Below, piece by piece: positions 10,852 to 23,019 of a stretch of 64,000 nt of DNA (the stretch's first letter is position 1; every line of letters starts with the position of its first letter). Made by a program: the position numbers and the translations under genes. Under the pieces are notes generated by a model. That model saw only the letters and a list, made by a program, of their open reading frames with translations, searched no databases and was not told the DNA's origin. The DNA is from Chara braunii (Eukaryota; Streptophyta; Charophyceae; Charales; Characeae), in NCBI GenBank assembly GCA_003427395.1, contig BFEA01000003.1:7403703-7467702 (forward strand), written 5' to 3'.

Positions 10852-11580
10852 TTGTTGGCGTTAGAACCGTGCTATTGCGAAAGAGTGGTTATAGCTTACC
10901 AGAACTCTCTTCACGACTATAGGCCCAGACACTTAAAATACTTATGGAGTTGGGAGCCTAAGAGTGAGGAAGGTGCTATCGTGGACGCCATTTTGACTTA
11001 TCTAAGATCGGACAAAATAATAAAATTAAAACTTAATATCTATAGGGGGGAAAATCAAGAAATGAGGAGGGACAAAGATTTGCGAGCGGCCATTATCGAG
11101 GTGCGAAATAGGGATGGACGGAGGTGTAAACAAGACGATGCAACAGTGAGCTGCAGGTTACCATCACTTACCAAGAAGAGGAGACTTCAACAGGGACTAC
11201 CAAAGAGAACAATAGTGCTTGGATCGGGACTCAGAGGTTGAGTCTGAGGCAAGCGATGCAGCGACCCAGTCCTGGTATGAAATAGACTGGTGGTTGCGGG
11301 ACCACCCACTAACAACTTCAATGGAGGACGGCACAGAGGTCAGTTCGCGTCGACAGAGAGACTAAGGTCCCAAGGCGGTTATACACGAGAGAGTTCAACA
11401 GGAAGCCATAGAAAAAGAACTCCCAAAGTAGGGTACTAGCAACTCGTGTGGGCAATAAAAAAGAGATTTCAGAGAGAAATCAACGCGCATGCACTTGGTT
11501 GACGTCATCTGCGAGCAAGTGGTTGTTCTTCAAAATTTTATCATCGACCGGCTCCCTCTACTTTTTGTCTTTACTCAGTA
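10852..11580 (+). pseudogene. DR-A ORF, unrecognised protein (copy 1)
   Basis: An intact frame runs from 10852 to 11241. Its first half (DYRPRHLKYLWSWEP, then KSEEGAIVDAILTYL and EMRRDKDLRAAI) is matched residue by residue in DR-A copy 2. A small deletion near 11143 then shifts the frame. In the shifted frame the match to copy 2 resumes (ELQVTITYQEEETS; SDAATQSW; then GTSNSCGQ and RMHLVDVI.EQVVVLQNF), broken by stops at three or more places, until about 11580. The ancestral product would be roughly 235 residues, highly charged, with a coiled-coil-like middle and a hydrophobic C-terminus. I do not recognise the family. A gag-like structural protein of a retroelement is one possibility; there is no zinc knuckle and no protease after it. 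Confidence 0.55.
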
Positions 11581-14500
11581 ACACCGTACGAGTGGCGTGA
11601 TTCTTTCCCTGTAAGGATTGCTCGTGGCAGATGAGCTGCATCACTTACCAAAGCTCGTTTTATCATTTGAGTAGCAAAGTAAGCGTGAGATACTAGCAGC
11701 ACACTCGAACCACGAAAGTCAGATTTCGAGAATGATCTACACGTGAGGGAGTGATTAACCTCATTAATGTCGTTCTTTGTGTCTTCGTTCACCATGGCGT
11801 GCGTCTTCACTCGTTGAGCCTGTGAACGACCATTCCAAGGACGACTAGATGAAAAAGAGGCTAAGGCTACGAGATAATTATGAACAACAGAGAGGATGTC
11901 ATGGACATGTGATGAAAAATACTAGTTGTGTTAACCACGAGAGTTCTCATGTGCAAGAGACGTTGATTGTCTTCGACAGGGATTTGAACTCAACATTCAA
12001 GTGTCTTCTCATGACTGTCTGTGGTCGTTTATACTCCTGAGTCTTGGATGAGCAGTGCGAGGGTAGTTAACCTAAAGTATTAGCCTACCCATCTGCGCAG
12101 TCAAGTGGAAAGTGTAGCTAGTGTCATCAGCTACTCCTCGTTGTTCGGAGCATACTACCATGATTACGATCACGGTCCCTCGAGCGACTTGTTTCGACTT
12201 AGTAGTTATTAGTTAAGCCTCTTCTTGGTACATGAGAGGTGAGCGGACCCTTAAGCGAAACAAAGTAAAAACTCCGTCATGAACTCTTGTTGACGCATGG
12301 GACTTTATTGTTTCTGCTATGACGTTCTTTGATGCCATTGCCGAGAGAACCTTTTCGTTGTTCACTGTTTGTTCGTCAATATGTGCATTGGTGACAGTAG
12401 GCCTAGTTAGTTGATCGTATGAAGGAAAGTGATCACACTCAACCACCGTTGACGTGCTCTGGATCCATATGCTCGTTGGATTTCGCCGTCATTCACGGTG
12501 TATATCAACTGCCTACACTTCTAATGTAGGGTCAATAGATGCAGTTACGAAATGTGTCATTGAGAGGGCTGTGGCGCTAATATGAGTCTTGCGCAGAAAG
12601 CGAGGGTTGTTTGCTATCCGTTGTGAAGAATGCCCGGGGAGCGAACCCTATACGAGTCTGTCGCGCCTACGCCCTTTCGTCAAATTTATTTTTGTCTCTC
12701 ATGTAATCTCATTATCTTCCGAGCATAATCTAAATTGTGAATATAACGTCCATTAAACTAACGAAACTATGATCAACGACAATGATGGATTTGAACTATT
12801 TTTATACTTTATTGAGACTAAAAGGGATGGTTGAGACTCTGATTGACTTTTTTAGAAGTGAGATTGATGACTACCACAGTGAAGTCGTTAAGACGAGCGA
12901 GTTGTTCATAATCTTGTACGATAATGCTCTAACTACTCCTTGTCTAAGCATGTATTACTCTCTTCCTCATTTTTCAAAATTTTTGAATTCGAGAGGTTTG
13001 TCAATAACTTCATTAAACTCAACTTTCGAAAATCAAACCATTAATGAATTGTGTTCCTCGCACTTTCTCTCTCAAGTGAAATACTACTGGTCCCAACCAC
13101 CCTGATTGGAGCGGGTGAGATGTGAAGCGTAACTTATGTTACTGAAGTGGTGACGACAAAGCTCTAGCTTACTAATCATTGAACGACAATGAGCTAATAC
13201 CTCACAAGTTGAAAACTGGTGGTGCTTAATGTGCAAAAAGGGAAAAGTGATGAAGAAAATTGTTTACCTTTTCGTTAAATTATGACTTGACAGGGATTAA
13301 TCACTGAGGTTTAAATTTCCCTCCTCACTTCATAATTGTCTGACGAAAATGAGGGATTCGAAACGAGAACTTCTTGCTAGTTAGATTTCTTTGTACAAAC
13401 TTTGTTTCATTGCTTTACTTCAATTCGTCGTAAGCCTCTGTAACTTGATTAGCATGGCAACATGTATGCAATTATCCAAGTGATAAATAAAAATGACAGT
13501 TGATGTGTGAGAGATATAAATATATATATATATTTTTTCGATATAAGAATATGATAAGTTTGACTCCCCGCATTGGATAAATTTCATGATTGCTCTTGCA
13601 AACTCTAAATATCATGAGCAAGTTGCTCTCGGTTTGTGTAATGAGTCTCTCCCACCAATAGCGAATTCTACGTTTGTTCATCTAATTTTATAATATTGCA
13701 CATGAATTTCATCCCATCTGATGATAAGCTTGAAAATTGTCCTTTAAAGTTCAAGTGATTACAAACTTACCCTTATGACCACATGAATTCAAATTTTGCA
13801 CTTATGCAAATGCCAAAGTTAAAGACTTGAACAAACTTCCTTGGGTATTAGTAGTAATTAAGCCTTGCCACTAGTAAAAACTAAGGGAAGGGCTTATTAA
13901 GCAAATATGTTGCATTCAAGATATGAATTATTTTGATTTATCTATATTGTCCCATTTGATTTCATTTCCCGTTTTCAGCTAACGACGTTTCGAACGGTAC
14001 AGTTATGATGTCAAGGATTAATTGATTTTTGATAGTGCTCTACGAAATGCTTGAGAGATGATATATGGACTGATTAAGCTGATTGTTGCTTAGTGTAGAA
14101 GACTAGTGAATGAGGTCAGGTCCCAACTCATATAAAGTGTATCAATTAAACCTAAGCCATAACCAAAATGACGTACAAGGATGATTGGAGCGTTATTAAA
14201 CCACATATGAAGTCTTGATCATTAACCCTGAGAAGTACTCATTCAAATATCGTTTAGAATTAAGTTGCTTGGTGACTAAATCAATTGCAAATTGGTATCC
14301 TAAAATTATTTTATTTTGATTTATGTTACCAATTTTGTATTATTTTTTCGTACTCAAAATAGAAAAAGATACCATGTATAAACTGATGAGTGAGGCTCTA
14401 CCAAGACCTCAGCAGTCAAATTTGGGCTTCAGGCAACGTAAAAAACAGCGACATTTTAAACATAAGTTGCTCATTTGTTCCAGACCATTGGTGGAGCGTA

Positions 14501-15390
14501 TAACATTTTCAGTATTTCATCAAAATTTGTTAGGAAATGAGTTACCACGTAGTGAACAGATCCTTGGTTTCATAATAATGTGTTGATGGTGCGTAGGTCG
14601 TAATAATAAAACACATCAGCGTAGTGGATTATCACCATCTCGTAAGCTTTTAGGTCAACTCACTACCAGACGTATTGTTTATGGTGATTTTATGCAACAT
14701 TGAGGTTGAAATCTCTCTATTGTCTTACTTTGGTAGAAACAAAGTGAAAAGTTACCACCCATTTACACCCCTGTGCTATATACGAACAAAGACTCTATTC
14801 AGCCGCGTCTTGTACTATAAACGGACATCAAATGAACTATCTAAAATTGTTTATGAACAAGGTCTGCATTCAACTGCACTCTGGATTGTATACGAGTTGG
14901 GTTGCACTTGCTTTTGTTCCACATTGCATATTTATAAGATTCTTACCAGTTGTATACCTACTAGAAATCAAACAGGGTTTACTGCAAATGATATTTTAGC
15001 AACATACTGTTTTGTTGGGTGGTGGTCAATTGGTCTCTAGCGAAGAAATCGAGCAACACTACAAAAAACTCAACACTGATCATTGACAACAAAAAATTTG
15101 GTCGCAACAATAATTTATTTACATCTTGGAATAATGAGATAAATAAGATTTCGCTCCATTATCATCTGATAAAATTAAGAGTTACCGTTGATATGGAAAA
15201 TAAAATTAAAAATTATGTATAGCAAGGACACTCTGTTGATGCTTTGCACACTCTTCCGAAACAAAGTGAAAGGATGGGAGGATCAAGTGGTTGATGGCAT
15301 CTTGTTCCACTTAAAACCAATGAGAGGGAGAGCATTGAAATCGGTGAAAGGCTAAAAGTTTATTGAGTATGTCATTTATTTCTATGAATT

Positions 15391-17299
15391 ATATGAGAAA
15401 AACAAAAAACTTGTCGTCGAATTTCATTAAATTTTCATTTTCATTTCCAACTTTTTTGCTCCACAAAGTGACCAACTGTTGAAAGTGGGTCTCTGACTGT
15501 GTTAAACTTCTTTTCAACGACAGGCGGTTAACGGAGATAAAATATTTTAGCGTTTTTTTAATGCTATTTATAAGAAAACCAGAAGTTTTTTTAAACCAAA
15601 AATTGCATCATTCCATAGAGTGCACACCATATAAGATTTAAAATATATTTATTCAATAACAAGAAAAATAAATAAAATAATATAATGATTACGGTTATTT
15701 CTCATGGTACGAGCAAAAAAAGTTCGAAACAAACCATTTAAAAAAAAAAACGAGAAAAAAAATAAAAACAGGGTGAAACAATAAGGCAAAAATGCACTTG
15801 AATGAGATTTGGGATTCAACGATTTTTTTTAATTTTCAGTGTTTTTTAAAATGGTCTTATTAGAGGAAATTTCAATGCTCCAAATGAGACCAAATTTGGT
15901 GCACAACAACCTTGAAGTAAGACAAAAACAGGGTAAAAATATATAAATAAATAAATAAATAATCACCCCCAAACCCTAATTTCAGTTTTGGACCTGTTGC
16001 TCTGGAGCTGAAGTTGGGGGTCCCCCGTTAACCATGTGTGGTATTTTGACACAGGATCGGTTGTCATGGGTTACATATTGGAATAGTTGTTGAATGACCC
16101 TACAGGAAGCGATGCTTACCGTTTTTCGCCATTGTTATGTAATTTGAAGATGCACACTTGTGAAGAATTGGAGGGAAACGTGAAGTCGAGGTCGCTATCT
16201 CTCTCTCATATTGTGTTAAACAGACGTTATTAATCTCATTCTCTCTCTTTCTCTCGGTATACCTATACCTATCTATTGATCGATCTATCTATTTATCTAT
16301 TTCCCTTAATGTTATTACCGTTTCACACGACTTACATTTGTGATAATGTGGTTGGAAAATGGGGGTCGTGTATTAAAACGTTGTTGCCGTATTTCGCTGT
16401 AAGTGGCACCCAGATCCCAACCGTGTAGAATGTGGGGTTTCTTGTGTATCTTTCTTGTTCATATTGCATTGCAACAAAAACGAAAACTTGTGTTGATTTT
16501 TGGGGGGGTCAGACTAACGTTAAAGCAGAGGAGCAACTACAATTGGACTGCTAACATAAAGCGAAACATCAAATTATTAGAAATTGAATGCTAGTGGTAA
16601 TAGCAGGAGAACAAACCATTAGGAAATGGGGGAATGGGGAGGAGAAGGGAATGAGATTACAGTGGAGTCTGAGGGAGTGAGTATAGGGTAGGTGATTTCG
16701 TAGATCCCTTGCCCATCTCGATTTGGGTGTTGCGATTGGGTGCGATATGCCTCCTGGCGACCCTCCCAAGAGGGGCGGGGCTCTAAGTTTATCACCCCCC
16801 GTGAACGACCCATGCATTTCATGGTGCCTGCATTCAAAGCAGAGTCGCGACCAAATTCATTTGTGAATCACCCTCTCTCTCTTTCTATATATATATATAT
16901 ATATACTTATATTGTCTTCCCCTACGTACATTGCTCGGTATGCACGCGTAATGGTCAGATACACGCAACAACACTTGCTAGGCACGGTAGAGGTGTGGGG
17001 AGGAGATTTCAAAGGACTGGCGGCCAGATGGAGCTTGGACACGGTGACGTGGCAAAGGAGGACTTGGAGGAATGGAGGGGGAGGAGTTGGAGATGGGGAA
17101 GCTAATCAGGGCGCAACAGCGACCATGAAGCTGCCAAACATAGATTGAGGCAGCAACAACGATTTTTTTAGTGAGTTTATGCACTATAAACAATAGAAAA
17201 AAACTTTTGTTACTTTCGGGTCCGAGCAACATTTTCTTCCTTACGGCAACAACTATTGAAACATTCCTATCAAAAACCAATAGTGCCGATGTGAGTATG
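15391..17299. other. AT-rich DNA with short simple repeats
   Basis: This region holds a few simple repeats: TAAA-type near 15945, CT and TATC-type near 16200-16310, and (AT)n at 16887-16906. Open frames on the minus strand at 16569-16837 have no recognisable domain. Nothing else is supported. Confidence 0.45.
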
Positions 17300-17383
17300 T
17301 CTTTTATTTTTAAATTGGTAAGGAATTTCGATATGACCCTGAGGCAAAAGTTGTTCTGTTTATTTTTCTGCATAACATAGTTT
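17300..17383 (+). repeat. hAT-like family conserved box, copy 1
   Basis: About 80 bases with 'AAATTGGTAAGGAATTTCGA', 'CTGAGGCAAAAGTTGTTC' and 'TTTCTGCATAACATAG' match a box found at 26330-26405 (same strand) and, inverted, at 41595-41675 and 42335-42420. At the latter three loci the box lies inside elements with hAT-like ends. Here the right end is lost in the N gap. Confidence 0.7.
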
Positions 17384-18241
17384 NNNNNNNNNNNNNNNNN
17401 NNNNNNNNNNNNNNNNNNNNNNNNNNNNNNNNNNNNNNNNNNNNNNNNNNNNNNNNNNNNNNNNNNNNNNNNNNNNNNNNNNNNNNNNNNNNNNNNNNNN
17501 NNNNNNNNNNNNNNNNNNNNNNNNNNNNNNNNNNNNNNNNNNNNNNNNNNNNNNNNNNNNNNNNNNNNNNNNNNNNNNNNNNNNNNNNNNNNNNNNNNNN
17601 NNNNNNNNNNNNNNNNNNNNNNNNNNNNNNNNNNNNNNNNNNNNNNNNNNNNNNNNNNNNNNNNNNNNNNNNNNNNNNNNNNNNNNNNNNNNNNNNNNNN
17701 NNNNNNNNNNNNNNNNNNNNNNNNNNNNNNNNNNNNNNNNNNNNNNNNNNNNNNNNNNNNNNNNNNNNNNNNNNNNNNNNNNNNNNNNNNNNNNNNNNNN
17801 NNNNNNNNNNNNNNNNNNNNNNNNNNNNNNNNNNNNNNNNNNNNNNNNNNNNNNNNNNNNNNNNNNNNNNNNNNNNNNNNNNNNNNNNNNNNNNNNNNNN
17901 NNNNNNNNNNNNNNNNNNNNNNNNNNNNNNNNNNNNNNNNNNNNNNNNNNNNNNNNNNNNNNNNNNNNNNNNNNNNNNNNNNNNNNNNNNNNNNNNNNNN
18001 NNNNNNNNNNNNNNNNNNNNNNNNNNNNNNNNNNNNNNNNNNNNNNNNNNNNNNNNNNNNNNNNNNNNNNNNNNNNNNNNNNNNNNNNNNNNNNNNNNNN
18101 NNNNNNNNNNNNNNNNNNNNNNNNNNNNNNNNNNNNNNNNNNNNNNNNNNNNNNNNNNNNNNNNNNNNNNNNNNNNNNNNNNNNNNNNNNNNNNNNNNNN
18201 NNNNNNNNNNNNNNNNNNNNNNNNNNNNNNNNNNNNNNNNN
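17384..18241. other. Assembly gap (858 N)
   Basis: Unknown sequence. The right flank starts with a GATCGGGAGGGG purine motif like that of the block at 20388-22975, so the gap may hide similar polypurine repeats. Long frames drawn through the Ns are meaningless. Confidence 0.98.
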
Positions 18242-18660
18242 GAGATCGGGAGGGGGGATGAGGAAGAAGAAGAAGAGGAAGAAGAAGGGGGAGATGATAA
18301 CGACGAGGAGGGGGGAAGAGGAAATGAGGACGGCGATGGTGAAGGAGGAGAAGAAGAAGAAGAAAAGAGGAAGAAGAAGAGCAGAAAAAAGAAAAAAAAA
18401 GAAAAAAAAGAAGTTTATTGAGCACTTACCTGCGCACCGGCTTCGGGATCGGTGACGTGGCAACGACGACGACGAAGGCAGCGAGGTGCTGATGTCGTGA
18501 ATTTGGCGATAGTGGTGACGACACATACGAGGTTCTGGCATGGCAGCGACGACGACGACAAAGATGATGAGGATGGCGATGCCGTGGAGGCGATGATGAC
18601 GTCGGAGATGATGATGATGACGATGCCGGAACAGGGAGGGAGGAAGGGTCGTTTGCTGCT
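18242..18660. repeat. GAAGAG/GATGATG-rich simple sequence
   Basis: Plus-strand purine-rich trinucleotide-like repeats (GAAGAAGAGG, GACGACGAC, GATGATGATG) without a fixed period. Confidence 0.85.
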
Positions 18661-19164
18661 CCGATACCGGTGTGACAGGGGTGAGGCAGAGCAGCGAGGC
18701 CGAGGAAGAGCGAGAGGGAGACAGGGAGAATACACACACACACTCACTAAACACGACTTGACAGACGCAGACACAAAGTAGCAAAGTCACATAGTGATAG
18801 TCTTGCATTCCGAACACAATGGCGCAGCAAGTCACACTGAAGCACACGCACTCAGGCCGAAAACTAAGTGCCCGAACTCAGCTTGAGTCCGTTTTTAAGT
18901 ACCGGACTTAAGTTGAGTCCAAGGGCAGAAATGCAATTTGCCTCGGGGTTGAACTGAAAATTGAAGGTCTGAGCCTGGGCGCCAGAATGCCGGATGGCGC
19001 CAAGTATCGAAATCCGAAAGTGCTAGAGGCGGGATTTGAGAACGGGCACCAACTGCAGAGGGCGTCAACAGTCAGGAACCGGTAATCAGAGACTTAAAAC
19101 AAATAGAATAGTTGTCTGGCGGGTAGTAACCCGCGGACCAAGAATCGAGCCCTGGCTAAGTCCG
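18661..19164. other. Mixed DNA between repeat blocks
   Basis: Moderately GC-rich unique-looking sequence. It contains a short direct duplication of 'ACTTAAGTTGAGTCC' / 'ACTCAGCTTGAGTCC' near 18870-18920. No coding or RNA gene is recognised. Confidence 0.4.
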
Positions 19165-20125
19165 TAACAACTTTACTTTACTTTGCGACATTGTACTCTA
19201 CTTTATGACACTCTACTCTACGGCACTCTACAACACTCTACTCTACCCTTCTCTACTCTACTCAATTTTACTCTACTCTGCTATACTCTACTCCAGTCTA
19301 CTTTACTCTACTCTACTATATTGTACGACAATCTACTCTACGATACTCTACTCTACTCTATGACACTTTACTGTCCTCTACGACACTCTACTTTAATCTA
19401 CTCGACGACTTTTTACTTCACTCTACTCCACTCTACTCCACTCTACTCCACTCTACTCTATTGTACTCTACTCTACTTTACGACAATCTGCTCTACGACA
19501 ATCTACTCTACTATACTCTACTTTACAATTGTCTACTTTCCTCTACGACACTTTACTGTGCTCTACTCTATGATACTCTATGAAACTTTATTCTACTCTA
19601 TGACACTCTACTCTACTCTATGACATTATACTCTAATATACTCTACGACACTATACGACACTCTACTCTATTCAACTATACTCTACGACACTTTACGACA
19701 CTCTACTACACTCTACTACACTCTACAACACTCTATGACACTCTATGACACTCGATGACACTCTACAACACTCTACTCTACTCTACGACCCTCTACAACA
19801 CTATACTTTTTTTTACTCTATGACACTCTACTCTACTTTACTCTACTCTACTTTACTCCATTATACTCCACTCTACTCCGCTCCTATGTACTTTACTCTA
19901 GTCTACTCTGCGACACTCTACTCTATGACACTCTACTATACTACACTCTACTCTATGACACTCTACTATACTACACTCTACTCTACTCTGCGACACTCTA
20001 CGATACTCTACTCGACTCGACGACATTGTTCTCTACCCTACTCGACGATACTCTACTCTACTTTACTTTACGACACTCTACTGTATTTTACAACACTTCA
20101 CTCTACTCTACTCTACTCTTCTATA
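19165..20125 (+). repeat. Degenerate (CTCTA)n pentanucleotide array
   Basis: Nearly 1 kb of CTCTA pentamers interspersed with decamer variants such as CTCTACGACA and CTCTATGACA. Pentamer arrays of this unit contain no plus-strand stop, so long Leu-Tyr-Ser-Thr frames appear in several frames; they are artefacts. The unit is not a known telomere repeat. It ends in an AT-palindromic tract. Confidence 0.95.
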
Positions 20126-20200
20126 CATATATATATATATATGTATATAGATAGATATATATTTTATCTATATATATAAAACGTTATAAATATATATTGG
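20126..20200. repeat. (AT)n/TATC palindromic tract
   Basis: Self-complementary TATATA and TAGATAGATA / TATCTATATA stretches that could extrude a cruciform. It borders the pentamer array. Confidence 0.8.
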
Positions 20201-20387
20201 TTCATGGATGTTCTGCGCCTTGCCTAAGGGGCTAAAATTCGTGGTCTTTCATATTTTTTGAAGTTGACATTCTTTAGGGGGGTGAGGGAGGTAGGTGGGA
20301 GGGGGTTGTTGTTCTACAACGACACATCACATACAGCGCACTCTGCACACGTTGGACATAACACATAGCGGAGTAGGTGGAGAACAA

Positions 20388-21244
20388 TTAGATGAGAAGA
20401 AGAAAAAAAAGAACAAGAAAAAAATAGTTCAAGAAAAAAAGGAGGAGGAGGAAGAGGAGGAGGAAGAGGAGGAGAAAAATCGGGGTGGATGGAGAAAAAT
20501 GGGGGTGGAGGAGAAAATCGAGATGGATAAGGAAAAAAAAAAAAAATTGAAAGAAGAAGAAGAGGAGGAGGAGGAGGAAGAAGAGGAGGAGGAGGAGAAA
20601 GATCGAGATGGATGAAGAAAAGTGGTAATGGAGGAGAGGAGAAGAAGAAGAAGAAAAAGAAGAAGAAGAAGAAGAGGAAGAGGAAGAGGTAGAAGAAGAA
20701 GAGGAAGGGGAGGAGGAGGAGGGGGGGGAAATCGTGGTGGATTGAGAAAGATAGGGGTGAAGGAGAAAGATGGAGATAAATATGAAGAAAAAGAAGAAGA
20801 AGAGGAGGAGGAGGAAGAGGAAGGGGAGAAGAAAAATCAAGATAGATGGGGAAAGGTGGGGTTGGAGGAGAGGAGAAAAAGAAGAAGAAGAGCAGGAGGA
20901 GGAGGAGGATAAAAACCGGGGTGGATGGAGAAAGACGAGGGTGGAGGAGGAAGATCGGGATGGATAAGAAGTAAGAGGAGAAGAAATGAAAGAAGAAGAA
21001 GAAGGGGAGGAGGAGGAAGAGGAAGAGGTGGAGAAAGATCGGGATGGGTGGAGAAAGGTGGGGAAGGAGGAGAGGAGGAAAAGAAAATGAAGAAGAGTAG
21101 TAGGAGGAGGAGTACAAAAATCGGGGTGGATAGAGAAATATGGGGATGGAGGTGAAAGATTAAGATAGATAAGAAGAAGAGGAGGAGGAGGAGGAGAAAG
21201 ATCTTGATGGATAGAGAAAGATGGGGATGGAGGACGGGGAAGAA

Positions 21245-21277
<33 letters not shown>

Positions 21278-22972
21278 AACAATCGGGGTGGAAGGAGAAA
21301 GATCGGGACGGATTAGAAGAAAGAGAAGAAAAAGGGAAAGGGAAAGGAGAAGAGGAGGGGGGGGAGAAAGATCGGGATGGGGATGAAGGAGAGGAGAAAA
21401 ATAAGGAGAGGAGGAGGAGGAGGAGGAAGAGAAAATTTGGGGTGGATAGAGAAAGATGGGGGTGGAGAAGAAAGATCGGGATAAATAAGAAGAAAAAGAA
21501 GAAGACGTGAAAAAAGAAGAATTAGAGCAGAAGGAGAAAGACGAGGAGGACAAGGAGGAGGAGAAAGATCGGCCTGGATGGAGAAAGATGGGGATGGAGG
21601 AGAGAAACTTGGGTAGATGGAGATCAGAAGAAGAAGAAGAAGAGGAACTAGAGCAGCGAGAGAGGACCCTGGAGGGAAGCGATGGACAGAGGGAGGAGGC
21701 AACAGAGGTAGGGATGCTCTCTCTCTCTCTCTCTTTGTGTGTGTGTGTGTGGTTCCCTTTCGCGCGGAGTATTGAACTTTGCGCGGAGTACCAAGGCGCC
21801 ACAATCGACGGTTGGGAGTACCAAGAAGAAGACACAACACAGCGCACACTGCACACATTGGACACGACACATAGCGGAGTAGGTGAAGGACAATTAGATG
21901 ATAAGAAGAAAAAAAAAAAAAAAAAAAAAGAGGAGGAAGAAGAGAAAAATAGGGGTGGATAGAGAAAGATAGGGGTGGAGGGGAAAGATCGAGATGGATA
22001 AGAAGAAAAAAAGAAGTGAAAGAAGAAGAAGAAAAGGAGGAGGAAGAGAAACATTGGGATGAATGGGGAAAGGTGGGGATGGAGGAGAGGAGAGTAAGAA
22101 GAAGAAGAGGAGGAGGAGGAGGAGGAGGAGGAGAAAAATCATGATGAATGGAGAAAGATGGGTTTAGAGGAGAAAGATCGAGATGGATATGGAAAACAAG
22201 AAGAAGAAGTGAAAGAAGAAGAAGAAGAAGAAGAAGGAGAAGAAGAGGAGGAGGAGGAAGGAGGAGAAGGAGAATGATCAGAATGGATGGAGAAATGTGG
22301 GGTTAGAGGAGAGGAGAAGAAGAAGAAAAAGGAGGAGGACAAAAAAATGGGGTGGATGAGGAAAGATGGGGGTGGAGAAGAAAGATTGGGATGCATTAGA
22401 AGTAAAAGAAGAAGACATGAAAGAAGAAGAAGAAGAGGAGGAGGAGGAAAAAGAGGAGGATGAAGAAAGGTGGGGATGGAGAAGAGGAGGAGAAGAAAAA
22501 TAAAAGTAGGAGAAGGAAGAGGAGTATAAAAATCGGGGTGGATGGGGAAAGATGCGGATGGAGGAGAGAAATTGGGATGGATAAGATGAAAAAGAGGAAG
22601 AAGTGAAAGGAGAAGAAGAAGAGGAGGGGTAGAAAGAGGAGGAGGAGGAGAAAGGTCGAGATGGGGATGGAGGAGAGGATAAAAAGAAGGAGAAGAAGAG
22701 GAGGAGGAGGAGGAGGAGGAGAATAATCGGGGTGGGTGGAGAAAGATCGGGATAGATAAAAAGAAAAAGAAGATGAAGTGAAAGAAGAAGGAGAAGAACA
22801 GGAGGAGGAGGAGAAAGATCGGCCTGGATGGAGAAAGATGGGGATGGAGGAGAGAGACCGAAGTGGATGGAGGTAAGAAGAAGAAGAAGAAGAAATAGAA
22901 GAGGAACAGGAGGAGGAGGAAAGGAGCCTGGAGGGATGTGATGAATGGAGGGAGGAGGTGATGGAGGCAGGG

Positions 22973-23019
<47 letters not shown>

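Larger units (their letters stand above)
9625..15390 (+). repeat. DR-A copy 1, 5.8-kb dispersed direct repeat
   Basis: The segment aligns colinearly with 45730-53155 (copy 2) over its full length. Anchors are 'CCCTCCACGGTGTGTCAGAC' near 9640, 'ACTTATGGAGTTGGGA' near 10941, 'CGCATGCACTTGGTTGACG' near 11487, 'CGTTGAGCCTGTGAACGACC' near 11812 and the 'CACACTCTTCC..AACAAAGTG' tail near 15250. Copy 2 is longer mainly because of two insertions. The copies are diverged but continuous, consistent with an old mobile element. I see no TG...CA LTR pair, no terminal inverted repeats and no pol motifs in it, so the class is unknown. One coding region is shared (10873-11580). Confidence 0.85.

Noticed and set aside
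13472-13681. Minus-strand protein shared by both DR-A copies (with 51142-51411)
   Set aside because: Similarity is no greater than the nucleotide homology of the surrounding repeat, and the two frames end differently.
16569-16837. Minus-strand open frames of 72-82 codons
   Set aside because: Two overlapping frames have no motif, homologous copy in the window or codon bias to choose between them.
17310-18847. Long minus-strand open frames across the N gap
   Set aside because: They are mostly unknown residues from Ns, joined to low-complexity repeats, and carry no evidence of coding.
19095-19165. tRNA-like stretch (GGGTAGTAACCC...AATCGAGCCC)
   Set aside because: There is no B-box consensus, and the arms do not fold into a cloverleaf.
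19183-20179. Leu-Tyr-Ser-Thr repeat proteins
   Set aside because: The CTCTA pentamer has no plus-strand stop in any frame, so these frames only reflect the repeat.
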